A stretch of 64,000 nt of DNA from NCBI GenBank assembly GCA_038496445.1, contig JALMLS010000447.1, positions 186,001 to 250,000 on the forward strand, written 5' to 3'. This DNA comes from Trichosphaerium sp. ATCC 40318 (taxonomy: Eukaryota > Discosea > Flabellinia > Trichosidae). The notes under the pieces are model-generated. The model saw nothing but the letters and a program-made list of their open reading frames with translations. It did not search any database and was not told the origin of the DNA. A program made the translations under genes and the position numbers. Of this stretch, positions 25,929 through 36,975 are shown piece by piece. The stretch's first letter is position 1, and each line of letters opens with the position of its first letter.

Positions 25929-28900
25929 ATGGAAAAGCGTGAGCCTAGTTATGAGGAGCTTGTATCAGTACATGGTAGATTCATTCCCACAGATATTGTG
26001 TTGGAAATCTTTAACCATTCATCTGATAATGACATATTTCAGTCGTTTGGGAAGGTTTGCGTACGTAGAGAATAAAACAAACGATAGAAAACGATTTAAA
26101 CGAATTCTGGTATTAAGTTTTACCGAATGAGATTTCTTTTATCCGCATAGCGCTAATAACGCGTGTGTAGTGGCAATGGCACCATCTAGCAAATCGTAAA
26201 CTGGCAGATTTGTTTAAACTCTTTGAATACAAACTAATAAGCGCCGATGGTCGTTTTCATACGTTTCCTGAAGAGTTGAGCCAAGTATCAGTATACGGTA
26301 TGCTATTTCACCAGTTTTAAAACTATCTTTGGCTTACGCGCTTAGACGAACTTGCTGGGAGCGGACAAAGCGTTGAGAGTAGTCTACTAGTTGTGTTTGA
26401 TGTTATAAAGCAGTATAAGATGAATTTAACGAGATCTAAGAGTGCGGTTGGACTTTTCTTTTCAATATTTTTTTTTTGACTTTTTTTTAGATTTGCCGTT
26501 CAGTCTTGAAAAACATTGCTCTATCTTTAAGAAATTCGATTGTGATGCTTTTATTAAGTCTTATCATCTATGGAGTTGGGAATTTCGTGAACTTGGAACC
26601 CAGGATTATAAATTCGCTATTTATCTGAACACGAGAAGGTAATGACATCATTTTTTCTTTTTTTTTTTCTTGTTTTTCATTAAATTTTCTTTTCGATTTC
26701 TTCTCTTCGCACGTGGTTTGTATAAACCATCTTCAGTGGTGGTTTTATTTTAACCACAATGTTGTTATCATTAATTCATATCTTTTGGAGCTAATTATTG
26801 ATGTAGTTTGGCAGCAATGCTTTGTAATGAGCATGTTCCAAATGGAACTTTTTTAAACGAATACTATAAAGAGCTTTTACTTTACCCTATGTCTAAGGCA
26901 TTAGATGAATTTCTTATACCAATATCTGATCCTATACACCCAAAGGTAATATTTTCTTTAACATCAAAAAAAAAAAAAGACACACTGAAGAGCGCTATAT
27001 TCCAGCAGAACTTCGCATTTGCAATCTCGTTTTTCACAATATTTTTTCAAACCTGTATGTACTTCTCACGTGCTTAATATTTTTAGCTTATATATGGTCT
27101 CTGTGAACAACCAGCATCTATTAAAACACAGCTATTATCTTATCAACAATATTGTTTGAGTTGGATGCTTGCCATAGAGAAACGCGCTGAACATAAAGCT
27201 GGTACTTTTTTTTTTTTGTATACAAATAGTGTTTTTGTGATTAATCACCTGTTTTAGGTTTTGAATTGTACGAGTATCCTCATGCAGAATCAATGCGTTT
27301 TGTAACATATGACATACGTACGGAAAAGTTTGGTCACTGTGCTTCACAGGATAGAACAACAAATGTTGTTTTTCCAGGAGGTGTTTTAGCTGATGAAGTA
27401 GGTCTTGGAAAGACTTTAGAAGGTAGGTGCTAAGTGTTGCATAACATTCTCACCACATATAGCACTTAGTCTTATAATGGCAAACCCACAAAGAGTGGAT
27501 TATCCAAGTTCATTGAGAGGATTGAAGACGTCCAAAGCGACCATAGGTATGATTAGTCTGTTGTTTGAAGGGTTGAGTTTTTCTTTAGTTTTTTGTCCGA
27601 GTCACGTGGCTCCTGAATGGCAACATGAGTCTTCAAAGCATCTTATAGATAATTTAAACATCATAACTCTTATTACACTTAATGATTGGCGAACAAAGAC
27701 GGTCGGTGAATTCATTGAAGCTGGTAAGAGTGTAACTTTTGTTTCAGTTTGTCATTTTTTTTTTCGAAAGTGTGGTGCTATTCTGTTTTTAATTTACTGA
27801 TTGACGTATTAGATATTATTATCGTATCGCATAGCTTATTGATAAACCAAAATTACCTGAACACAAAGGTGATTGCTCCTGTTGGCGCGTATGTCTTTTC
27901 TTTCTCTTTTTTTTTTTTCTCCTTTTTTTCTTCGGCAAGAGCCCTGACTGTTGTACCTCATTGCTTATTATTTCTTATTCATTTTCTAAGCCCTTTGACT
28001 ATGCAAAATGTAAGCCTTGAATCTTTTCATTGGCATAGAGCTATAGTAGATGAAGGTCATGAGTTGCTTGCATCCAATTGTAGACGTTAGCATTTCTCGT
28101 ATTTTTCTTGATTGCTCATAACAACTTTTTGTAGAACAACTATTAAATACGCAAGCAACATGTTATTGGTATCAATCAGGAACACCATTTCCAAACAAGT
28201 CCGTATTTAAGATAGAAATTCACAAATAGATTTTGCTCCTTTTTCTGTTTTTTCCGGTTAACAGTCAAACTTACTTTTCTTCGATAGATTCATTGTGCAA
28301 CAAGTTATACGTTTCTTACATCCTACACCACAAAAAAGGAATAGTATATATCACTTGAATCGCCATAATAACGTATTTGATACCACTGGAGGTTCTGTGG
28401 CTTCTGGTCTTGAACCAAAATTCGTATTGTATGTATTTTTTTAAAATCCGCTCGAGCATTTCCTTACTCATTGCATAGCATCAATTTACGGAATGTTATT
28501 ATGAATAATCTAATATGGCGTAATACAAAATTATCTGTAAAAAGCGAAATGACTATTCCTGAGTACGCCATCACATCAAAAAAAGCTAGTTCTTCCTTTT
28601 TCTTTTTCTTATATTTTTCGGTTTTTTTGATTTGTTTTTCCCCGTTTTCAGCTACTCTTAGGCCTTGTACCTTGTGACTGTTTAGTACTAACATAAAAAT
28701 TATAGGTACCAAGAGGATGTTAGGGTCGTAGATTTCTCACTAATGGAGCGTTTGAGATATGAGTTGAAAGCGAGTCGATATCCCAGAAATACATTACACC
28801 AATATTGTAGTTTCTCTGGTTCTGAAAATAACTTTTATATTCCATCTCTTATAAAGTCTTTGGAAGGAGAATTATATACTAGGCCATCAGAAGCTCTTAT

Positions 28901-30352
28901 ACAAAAGTTCAAGTATGCCATGAGCTTTGTTGAGGTTCGTCTTTGTTCTGTTCTTCTTTTTTCTCTGAAAGTTCGTTTTTGGCTTATGGTTTTCATAGCA
29001 TCCGTCTCATAGACTTCCACTTGAAACGGTTCTATCAATTCCAAAATGGAGACGTTATGTATATGGTACAAAGATGGCAGCTTTATTAGGCTTCTTAGAG
29101 AGCTTGTGGGCTAAAAACAGCAAGTCAAAGGTTAGAATTATTTTTTTTCTTTTCTTAGAATCTATTCGTTTCATACACTATGACCCTTTGAGACCCTTAA
29201 TTGAAGTGGCATACAAACAAATTTCTTTTACTGCGGTTTTAAACAATAACACTAGTGGTTTTATTTTGCAATGTTTCTATCCGATGACCGATGACGGAAG
29301 TACATGGTATTCTTATTTTTTTTGTAGGTTATTCTTTTTTCAAAATTTCCGAGAGTCTTGGAACAAGTTGGTGTAGTTTTGACAAACAACAATATCGATT
29401 TTACATGTCTTACAAGGTAACTTAAATATTCTGTTCAAAGGTATAAGTACTAAAGATTTTTCTAGTGCTCTGAATGATAGGCATCGCTTTGAAGCTATAA
29501 ATAGGTTCAAAACGCTAAAAGAAACAAAAGTTATCTTGCTTAGCCTTGATGAAGGTGCTTCAGGTATGCATACTCACCTGGTTTTATCACGCTTATAATT
29601 TTTGTAATTAGGCACAAACTTACAAGCAGCACATCATATTGTTATGCTTGGTACGCAAGAAGTGTTTTTTTTTTCTTTTCAGAATTTCTAGTTTTTGTTT
29701 GTTTTCAAAGTTTGTTCGTCTTGATCTCTCTTCTTGGTTTGAAAGTACTTTTTCTTATTATTTTCGTAGATCCAGGGAGTGGCACTAAAGAAGAAATGCA
29801 TTCAACTATGACTCAGGCAATTGGTAGAGCACACAGGTACTTGTTTATTGTAAATGGAGAAATAGTTATTTAATTTTTTACTTTGCAAAGGTTAGGACAA
29901 ATGAAGACAATCACAGTTGTGTGGTTCCTTGTTCGTGATACAATTGAAAGTGAGAATTACTTTGAACATGCAGCTTCACTTGCAGTCATGAAACATGAAG
30001 TTATACCTAACAAAAATGAGGTACAACCAAAACAACACACTCAACAAACTTTTCTTCCTTCCGCAACATCTTATCCAAAACACGTGATAATTTTTGAACG
30101 AAGCAAAAACTTCATTTGTTCAAGGGCCTAAGTGATATCTTTCTTCAGGGTTTAAATGACTTATATCTATACTAGGACTCAGATAGACTTCGTTTGGCGA
30201 ATGCACAAGTTATGATTATAAAAGAAGAACGTAAACTTAAAGATCTTTTAGCTGCTGGGTTTATAACTACAGAGCAATTTGATGAACGTAAAAGAATCAT
30301 TCACGATACTTATGCGCCTTCTGATAAAGTGTCAAAATTGTTCGGAGTATAA
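25929..30352 (+). CDS. F-box / SNF2-family helicase-like ATPase (Rad5/HLTF-like)
   Basis: Many short exons. The N-terminus (start 25929) has an F-box: IPTDIVLEIFNHSSDNDIF, then VC joined by a GTACGT intron to WQWHHLANRK. A linker leads to the SNF2 ATPase. LLSYQQYCLSWMLAIEKR begins at about 27137. Motif I is LADEVGLGKTLE at about 27390, followed by APEWQHE and IIIVSHSLL. Motif II is DEGHELL at about 28052; DEGH is typical of the Rad5/HLTF branch. The C-terminal lobe has VLTNNN, ILLSLDEGASGTNLQAAHHI and motif VI QAIGRAHRLGQ at about 29816-29900. It stops at 30352. Plant F-box/SNF2 proteins have similar domain pairing. The expected role is ATP-driven remodelling or DNA-damage response on chromatin, possibly linked to an SCF ubiquitin ligase; this is inference. 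I saw no RING insert. Confidence 0.85.
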
Positions 30353-31384
30353 GAAAAACACGTGTAAAACATGTCACTGTAAAATTTAAATGTTTACCAT
30401 TTGTTAACTTCCATACCAGTTGGCTATAAGTCGATACTATACCGCGCAAGATGCTGTTTTGTTGTAAGAAAGAGGTCTTGACCGCCTTTTGGCGTAGCTG
30501 TAAGCTAGACTTCCCTAAATTGTACCACTCCATCCAGATATTCAACAAAAATGTTATCTACCTAGTACTGGTTTTCTAATGACTTCTGAAGTTCTATAGT
30601 GCGGCTGTAGTCGTTGTCTTTGTTTTTCTGTTGTTAACATGGCGTTCCATTCTATAGACCTTGTGATGAGAAGGAGAATTTCTACCAAATGATTTGGCGT
30701 ATTTTCTATTTGCTTGGCTCTCAACAACTTTTTTTTGAAAATCAAATGTACCACCAACGACTCTACCTCCAATGACAACAGATCCTCCAACTATGACAGA
30801 CCCGCCAACAACTCTACCTCCAACAACATTACCACCAACACTTCCACCTACTGCACCTCCGATAACTTCGCCACCAACTACCACACCTCCTACACGGCCT
30901 CCTGTGTATGCACTTTCAGGAAGGCAGGGATGTGTGCGGAGATTATCCCAAACTCAGGAAAGTAAATAAGCACATGTAATTAATGACTTTGTTTCGTTTT
31001 TGTTTTGTTTATGTTGTCCATTGAGAAACTAGTTTTTTTCCTACAAAACCTAACATCAAGAAATGGTGTGAACTATTTGTGTGACAATGTATGGTTACGC
31101 AACTTATACTATTAGATGCTCCTGTTCAATGTGATTGGAATGTAACACTTGAATATAAGCGTATTTGTCCATGGCTATGATGCAAGGGACAAAAGATACA
31201 AAATTTAGAAATCACGTGATAAAACTACGGAACAAGTTAACCAATGCCTTAAGATTACAAAAACACTCACTGTATGAGTCTTTGAAGGCCAATAAACAAG
31301 GTACACGATTTGAGAATAACTTCCCGATTATTTTTTTTTTGCTACCAAATACCAAATACTTGAATTTCAAAACAAGCTTCGACT
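30353..31384. other. Interval with proline-threonine-type repeat and lectin B upstream region
   Basis: Contains a low-complexity CCN/ACN tract (30745-30905) and, from about 31065, sequence nearly identical to the upstream region of lectin C in inverted orientation. No intact gene was found. Confidence 0.5.
30745..30905 (+). repeat. Pro-Thr-type tandem coding repeat, host gene unresolved
   Basis: In one plus frame the DNA encodes repeated PPT units (TDPPTMTDPPTTLPPTTLPP and onward), ending at RPPVYALSGRQGC. The opposite strand reads as repeated Gly-Val. PPT stretches are common mucin-like stalks on surface proteins, but I could not attach this one to start, signal peptide or neighbouring exons. 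It may be a relic of a surface-protein gene. Confidence 0.4.
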
Positions 31385-33232
31385 ATGACTTCAAGAGTTA
31401 CATTACTGGCATTGTTTATGTTTATTTATATCTCTAACAGTATGTGCGCAGTTGTTTCGAGATGTTTTTGGCAAAATACAACATACACGCTCCATAATGA
31501 TACAGACAACGATTCATGCGAAATGGGTAATGTTTCTATGAGAAAGGACCTTTATTTTCCCCACTTATTTATTTTCTCGTAGGATTTAACCCTCTTGTAC
31601 TTGACAGTATTATGGAAGCATCTGTAATGACTTTATTTCCTGTACGAGAGCACAAATTTTAATCCTTTTATTTTATCTCCAAATCATGTGTTTGTTGTTA
31701 AAAAGGTTGAATAGCGATTACGTTTGAATATCACCACTTCAAACAGGACTGATTACTTTTGGTATGATAACTCACTTGTCAATACCATCGCTATGCATCT
31801 ATTGGATGCATATAGAGGAAGCCCTATTAATGATACCAACTGTCCTACACTCCATAGAGGCGTACAATGTTTTTTCGCAAAATAATTTGTTGACGTTTTT
31901 TAATCTTTTGATAGTTCATACAAAATAGTTGTATTTCAGATCATTTCGTTTGTGAAGCTCCCTCTATCAACGTTCAATCAGTAACAACACCTTGTGTAAA
32001 ACCACCAGATAACGTATCTTGTGATCACTACAACACCTCCGTCTCAGGTATTGAAAACAAAAAGAAATATGATATTCTCCTTATTTTTTACAAACAATTT
32101 CCAGGTAATTGCTACAACCCTATTCTTTTGACTTATACATGGCCTGAAGCTCAAGGTACTCTTGCGTTTTATTAAATACTCATCAATTACAATAATAATA
32201 TGTTATCAATAGCACATTGTTTACAACAAGGAGGACACCTTGTAACAATCAACAACAACGCAGAGCTCAATTTCGTTGGCAGTATAGTACCACTTGGTGT
32301 AACGCTAACACGTCAAGCATGGATAGGATTGGCAAGCGGATACAGAGATCACCTTGACTTTCAATGGGTGCCTTAGTTTGTTTTCTTATTTAGCGAGTAA
32401 CACTGAATGCAATCAGGCAGTAACAAATGAACCACGTGATTTTGGACAAGAATTTAACGTATCCCCTTGGCGTGAAACTGACCCAGGAAGAGATGATAAA
32501 GAAAGTTGTGTACTAATACTCCAATACGAGGGAACATTATCATGGCATGATATAATATGCGATTCAGCGCATTACTTTATATGTGAGATCGAATCAGCAG
32601 CTCCTCCAACACGTATGTGATTAAACATTAATATTTTATGAGTTATACTTACATCCACACCAACAGATTCTCCAACAAAAGGTATTCAAGATAACTTTAA
32701 TAATGCCGTAATATCGGTTCATCTTCATGGTGTTGTGAGGTGTTAGTTACTAACTTGTTGTTAGATTTTATACCAACTGATAGTGTTGTTGTACTTGACT
32801 TTGATGTTTCTATTGATGGTACAAGCGTATTTCATTATTTAGTGACTAACAGACTTCAAAGGCGAAGCAAGGTTCAATAACACAATAATTCAGCTGAGCA
32901 AAAGCCAAACAGTATTTGAAGTGAGCGGTTGTATACTTGGTCCATTTAACATTGATGCAACATCAATTGATGTACACTACAATTTACTCATTTTAGCATA
33001 ACGTGGGTTGTAGGAAGCTTCAATACAGATATCGCAGAGTAAAGGATGTGAAGAGGTTACACCAATGGTTCTTTTGGATGGAACTCAATGTGATGAGCAA
33101 ACAAGATCAACAACATCAGCTTTAAGTATATTCACAGTGAGGGTTTTCAAGTGTAGCACTCAAACACTCAGCGTGTGTATTGTATTAATTCTTTTCATGC
33201 TACTCTTGATATTGTGAATTGAAAACACGTGT
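31065..33232 (+). repeat. Left arm of large inverted duplication (lectin B)
   Basis: The upstream region, all exons and introns, and the 3' end of lectin B recur on the opposite strand at 36950-39102. Shared phrases include the upstream words TGGTG..GAACTATTTGT and ACTATTAGATGCTCCTGTTC. The arms are about 2.1 kb, separated by about 3.7 kb containing a MULE-type transposon. Confidence 0.8.
31385..33217 (+). CDS. C-type lectin-domain surface protein, paralog B
   Basis: Same exon plan as the other lectins. Signal peptide (MTSRVTLLALFMFIYISNS), then CFWQNTTYTLHND, SIMEASVMTLFP, DYFWYDNSLV and VCEAPSINVQSVTTPC. Lectin domain: TWPEAQ, HCLQQGGHLVTINN, WIGLASGYRD, NEPRDFG, WRETDPG, ESC, WHDIIC and FICE. 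The C-terminal module has FIPTDSVVVLDFDVSIDG and ARFNNTIIQLSK, then a hydrophobic tail ending at the stop (GPI-anchor type). The stop is TGA at 33215-33217. Paralogs C and D have TAG here; B lost one A just before it, without changing the last residues. The EPN motif is degenerate (DPG). It is nearly identical to C. Confidence 0.85.
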
Positions 33233-33735
33233 TAATATTAATATCTCAATCAAACACTTCTTTTCTAATCAACGAACATTACTTCCTTGCGCTTGCTTTT
33301 TAGCAAAGCGTTGTCACCTTTGTAAAGGTATATAATGAAACTCACATAGTTCTTCTTTGTCAGTGTAGCTTCTTTGTCTCCACGCAATCACAAGATAATA
33401 AACGTATTACAGGAGACAAAAGGGTTGAAATATAATCACATCACTCATTCTACAAACTACGGACAAATTGAACTTAAAAAACGCTTGTTTCTATCTCTAT
33501 CAAAGCGCACTAAACGCTTTTAGCATGCCAAAGCTCAAACCTTATCGATAGGCCTATTCAAACCATCAACAAATACAATTCTTGTACTTTGGGTAAGGAT
33601 TTTACGAGATGTTTATATATCTTGATAGCTGACAAAGCAGGTACAGATATTATCTGTCTCATTCAAGGTTTACTATTATTTCCTATAAAGTGAGTTCTTA
33701 ACACTTTTAGCAGCTCTAGCAAGAATTGACGCCTT
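33218..33735 (+). repeat. 3' flank repeat shared with lectin D
   Basis: The sequence after the lectin B stop (AACACGTGTTAATATTAATA and about 500 bases onward) is repeated in inverted orientation downstream of lectin D at 39117-39797. Shared words include CGATAGGCCTATTCAAACC and TTTAGCAGCTCTA. So the flank of B resembles D while its gene body resembles C. Confidence 0.75.
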
Positions 33736-33872
33736 TATTGTTTGGTTGACATCTGTACCTTAACTCGCCAACCTTCCTTAGGTCTCAAACGTCCATAAGA
33801 CAGTTTTACGCATTAAATTAATAAGATACGTATGTATTTTACTGGAATATAAATACCTCAAGAACCGTGATA

Positions 33873-36860
33873 GTAACTTTGTCAACTTTTTTTGTCAATA
33901 TTTACAATGTTGTCAACTTTGTTACAAAATGCTGTAAAAATTATTTTCAGCACGCACAGCCAGAAACAACGTATTTGAGTTGAAAATACAGAGTGATGCC
34001 CGATTTAGAAAAAACACGTGTTGGGTTTTTTTTTTGCTTTAAATGTACCATGTGGTTTTACACGTATCTCACATGGTATGTACTACTACACCTTAAACAG
34101 TACATAGTGATGCATTTTGCAAATTTTTAACCCGTTTAAGGTTTTTATTTCACAACAGCAGCATATTGTACTGTAAGAGAGTTTTTGCGCGTAGAAAAGC
34201 ATAGTGTAGGTACTTGCGAGATGGTTTACTTTATTATCTTTTGATTTTGCCCCATACTTTTTTACAATTGGTGAAATATGTCTACAGTGCTTCTAACATA
34301 CCATGAGATATCAATAGTTACTTTTTTGTAACATGGGAGGTAAGTATAACAAAAATCTGTAAACAACTTCAAGAAGTGTATACACAGCCTTGAACATTGT
34401 GTTATGAGCGTTTGAAAGATCCTACATCACTTAACAAGCCATACTTACTATTTGTGTTTGATGTTGGACGCTAATGAGCCACCATTACGGCCAGCAATAC
34501 CATCAATAGGTAACGTCAAGCTGCTTGCATGGAACCAAGGAAACAACCCTGTTTTTTATTGTTCAAAAGAGAAAAAGTGGGCTCGACAATATAGTCACAT
34601 ACGCCATGCAAACACACACAAAGGGATTACATGGTATTACCGTTGCAAAAGACGCAGGATTTGTACAGCTAAGTTACAGATTGTCTCAAGAGCTGGTAAA
34701 GACGCTGAACATGCTCAAGTGTTGGATATCAGACAAACAGAAGGTACTATAAACAACAACAGTTTAATTGAAGTTTAAAATAACCAAAATTGTTAGGGCA
34801 TTCTCTACAGTGCCTCCCTATTCCCATTCATAAATTAAAACTTGGAACTGGCGCAAAAACTAGCATTAAAAAAGATCTGGCACGCAAAATACCAAAACGA
34901 AGTGTGGTACGAAAAATGACATCAGCATCTATCACTAATTGTTTTTATGTACTAGTATAAAGCTTTTTTACAAGATGAATCTAAAGATCCTCTTAATGGC
35001 TATGAGGTTCCTAACGCTAATAACATGGCATACCTGGCGCGTAGAGTGCACCACGAAAAGGATATGCACCATGAGGTATTGGTTTTTTATTATGCTTGGA
35101 TTAACATGCCCACAGGTTTACTCAAACATTTGGATGATGTACCCCGAATCATCTAGAATTGTTCAAGCCACAAATGATGTAATATCATTTGTCGAGCCAG
35201 ATTGTGACAAAAAAATACGCAACCTTGATACCAGTGTCCTCTTTGTTGATGGCACCTTTGGCATTGTGGATATTAACGCTCAAGTACGTGTAGTAAAAGT
35301 AAACAAGATTTTTTAGCTCATATATTTTACTTTAGGTTTTGTTTTTTTGGGTAAAGGCTGTTGGTGAACACTACACCAAAGGAACTTGTATTAGCTTCGC
35401 CATTATGAAGAATAAAACACTGGCAGAGTATGAATATGCGTTTATGCACCTATAGAGTGTATGTGGTGCTCCTTTTGAGCGTTTGATGACTGACGGAGAG
35501 ACAAACATGAAAAGAGGTACTTTTTTTGCCAACATTTGTTTTACAACTAGTAATATTTGTTTAGCCGCTACAAATGTACTGGGACCCTTAAAAATAGCCC
35601 AGTGTATTTACCATATAGCAGAAGCTCATAGACGAAGGCGAGCAAGGCTAGGATTGAAAAAAGAAGGGCGTGAAGAAGAGAATAGATGGTGTAAGCTTGT
35701 TTCTTCTGAGCTGATATACGAAAAAAATGAGAAAGCATTCTATCGTAAATGGCACGCCTTTAAAAAAGAAGTGATTGAGAAGAGCGATGACTGCAAACAA
35801 TTTATTAAATACTTAGCTAATACTTACATTGAGGTTGCAAACGAAATAACCGAGTACACTACATAATTCATACCACAACCTTTTTCTTATTTTTTCCTTA
35901 CTTTTCGTTTTAAACTTTTTTTTTTACTAGCTCTCCTCCATCTACTTGGGCTCTTTGGACTGTTAAGAATACACCTTGGGAGCACTGTCGAACGAATAAT
36001 ATCAGTGAGGGCAACAACTGCGATGTCAAGAATGTGTTAACATTTGAGGGTACTACTAAGCGAGCTTGTGATGTTGTGTTTTCTTCTCTGGCAAACTATG
36101 CAAAGTGCAGCTTAAAGGATGGCATGCATACAGTAGAAGGAATACCTGTTGGCACTCCCAAAGCTGTCACAGAGAAGAGGCGCAAAGAGCAAGCTGAGAA
36201 AATCAGAAAGCGGTGCATGTGCTAATGCTACATTAATTTTTGCTTATAATGTTGTTTAGTGAAACGGCTTAATACTCTGCTGCTAAAATTAAAAGCACAA
36301 CAAAAAGCTGCAAGAGAAGCTAAAGAAGCTAAAAGAATCCAAAAAGAAAAAAAACAACGCCTTCAACATAACCAACGCCTTACAGTGCCATTAAAGGTTA
36401 GAATCTTGGGTAAATTTAAGCTATTAACTTTGCTCATAGCTTCGAAAGAATAAAACAATCATAATCAAAAAAAAATCAATGAAAAAATACCTTGCTACCA
36501 AACTTTAATAAACTTCATTTCCTCCTCTATTGTGGCGTTTACTTGTGGCTGATGAGACGCCTGTAGTATATATATAAACGGTGAAGTTCTTGGTTTGTTT
36601 TTAAATAGCTTAGTTGTGGTTCAGGGCTTCATTTCTACCAACTACTTACTGATTTTTTGGTCAACTTTCTGTCAACTTTTTGTGTCAGCAATTATTACTG
36701 TAGGTATTTCATGAAACGTAATATTAAAGGTCTTTCAACCTAAGCAATATATATGTGCTTCGCAGGATATGCTTTGTTAATAATAAAAAAACAGCTGAAG
36801 AGGTTGAGAACAGGTTCACAGAAAGTTGACAAAAAAAAATTGACAGAAGTTGACATATTA
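33873..36860 (+). mobile_element. FLYWCH/MULE-type DNA transposon
   Basis: A transposase-like gene (34461-36453) is bracketed by imperfect inverted repeats rich in TGTCAACTT: left at about 33876-33926 and right at about 36822-36857 on the other strand. Extra GTCAACTTT copies sit inside the right end (36660-36680). No target duplication could be confirmed. It lies between the two arms of the lectin B/C inverted duplication. Confidence 0.6.
34461..36453 (+). pseudogene. MULE-family transposase with FLYWCH-type zinc finger, one premature stop
   Basis: The N-terminus (ATG 34461) has a FLYWCH-like finger (WYYRCKRRRICTAKLQI). The catalytic core follows across several short introns: LFVDGTFGIVD at about 35238 (first Asp), LMTDGE at about 35485 (second Asp), QCIYHIAEAHRRRR (C..H signature), and TNNISEGNNCDVK at about 35992, a typical MULE C-terminal phrase. 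The C-terminal exon (36259 onward) is a basic, coiled-coil-like stretch. A TAG at about 35453 interrupts the exon upstream of LMTDGE (FMHL, stop, SVCGAPFERL). Unless that codon is spliced out, the copy is inactive. Confidence 0.65.
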
Positions 36861-36975
36861 CCTGTCACCTCAAGAACACTATGTGAAAAGACGAAAACAA
36901 GCAAACACCAAGTGTTCGTGCACAGTTGATAAGAAAGAAGTAGTTTGATTTTAACACGTGTTTTCTTATTCAATT
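36454..36975. other. Transposon right end and 3' flank of lectin C
   Basis: Holds the TGTCAACTT-type repeats of the transposon end and AT-rich DNA. No gene seen. Confidence 0.5.

Noticed and set aside
30594-30884. Minus-strand Gly/Val-repeat protein
   Set aside because: It is the complement of the Pro-Thr repeat. Neither strand could be tied to a gene, and the PPT reading is the more natural protein repeat.
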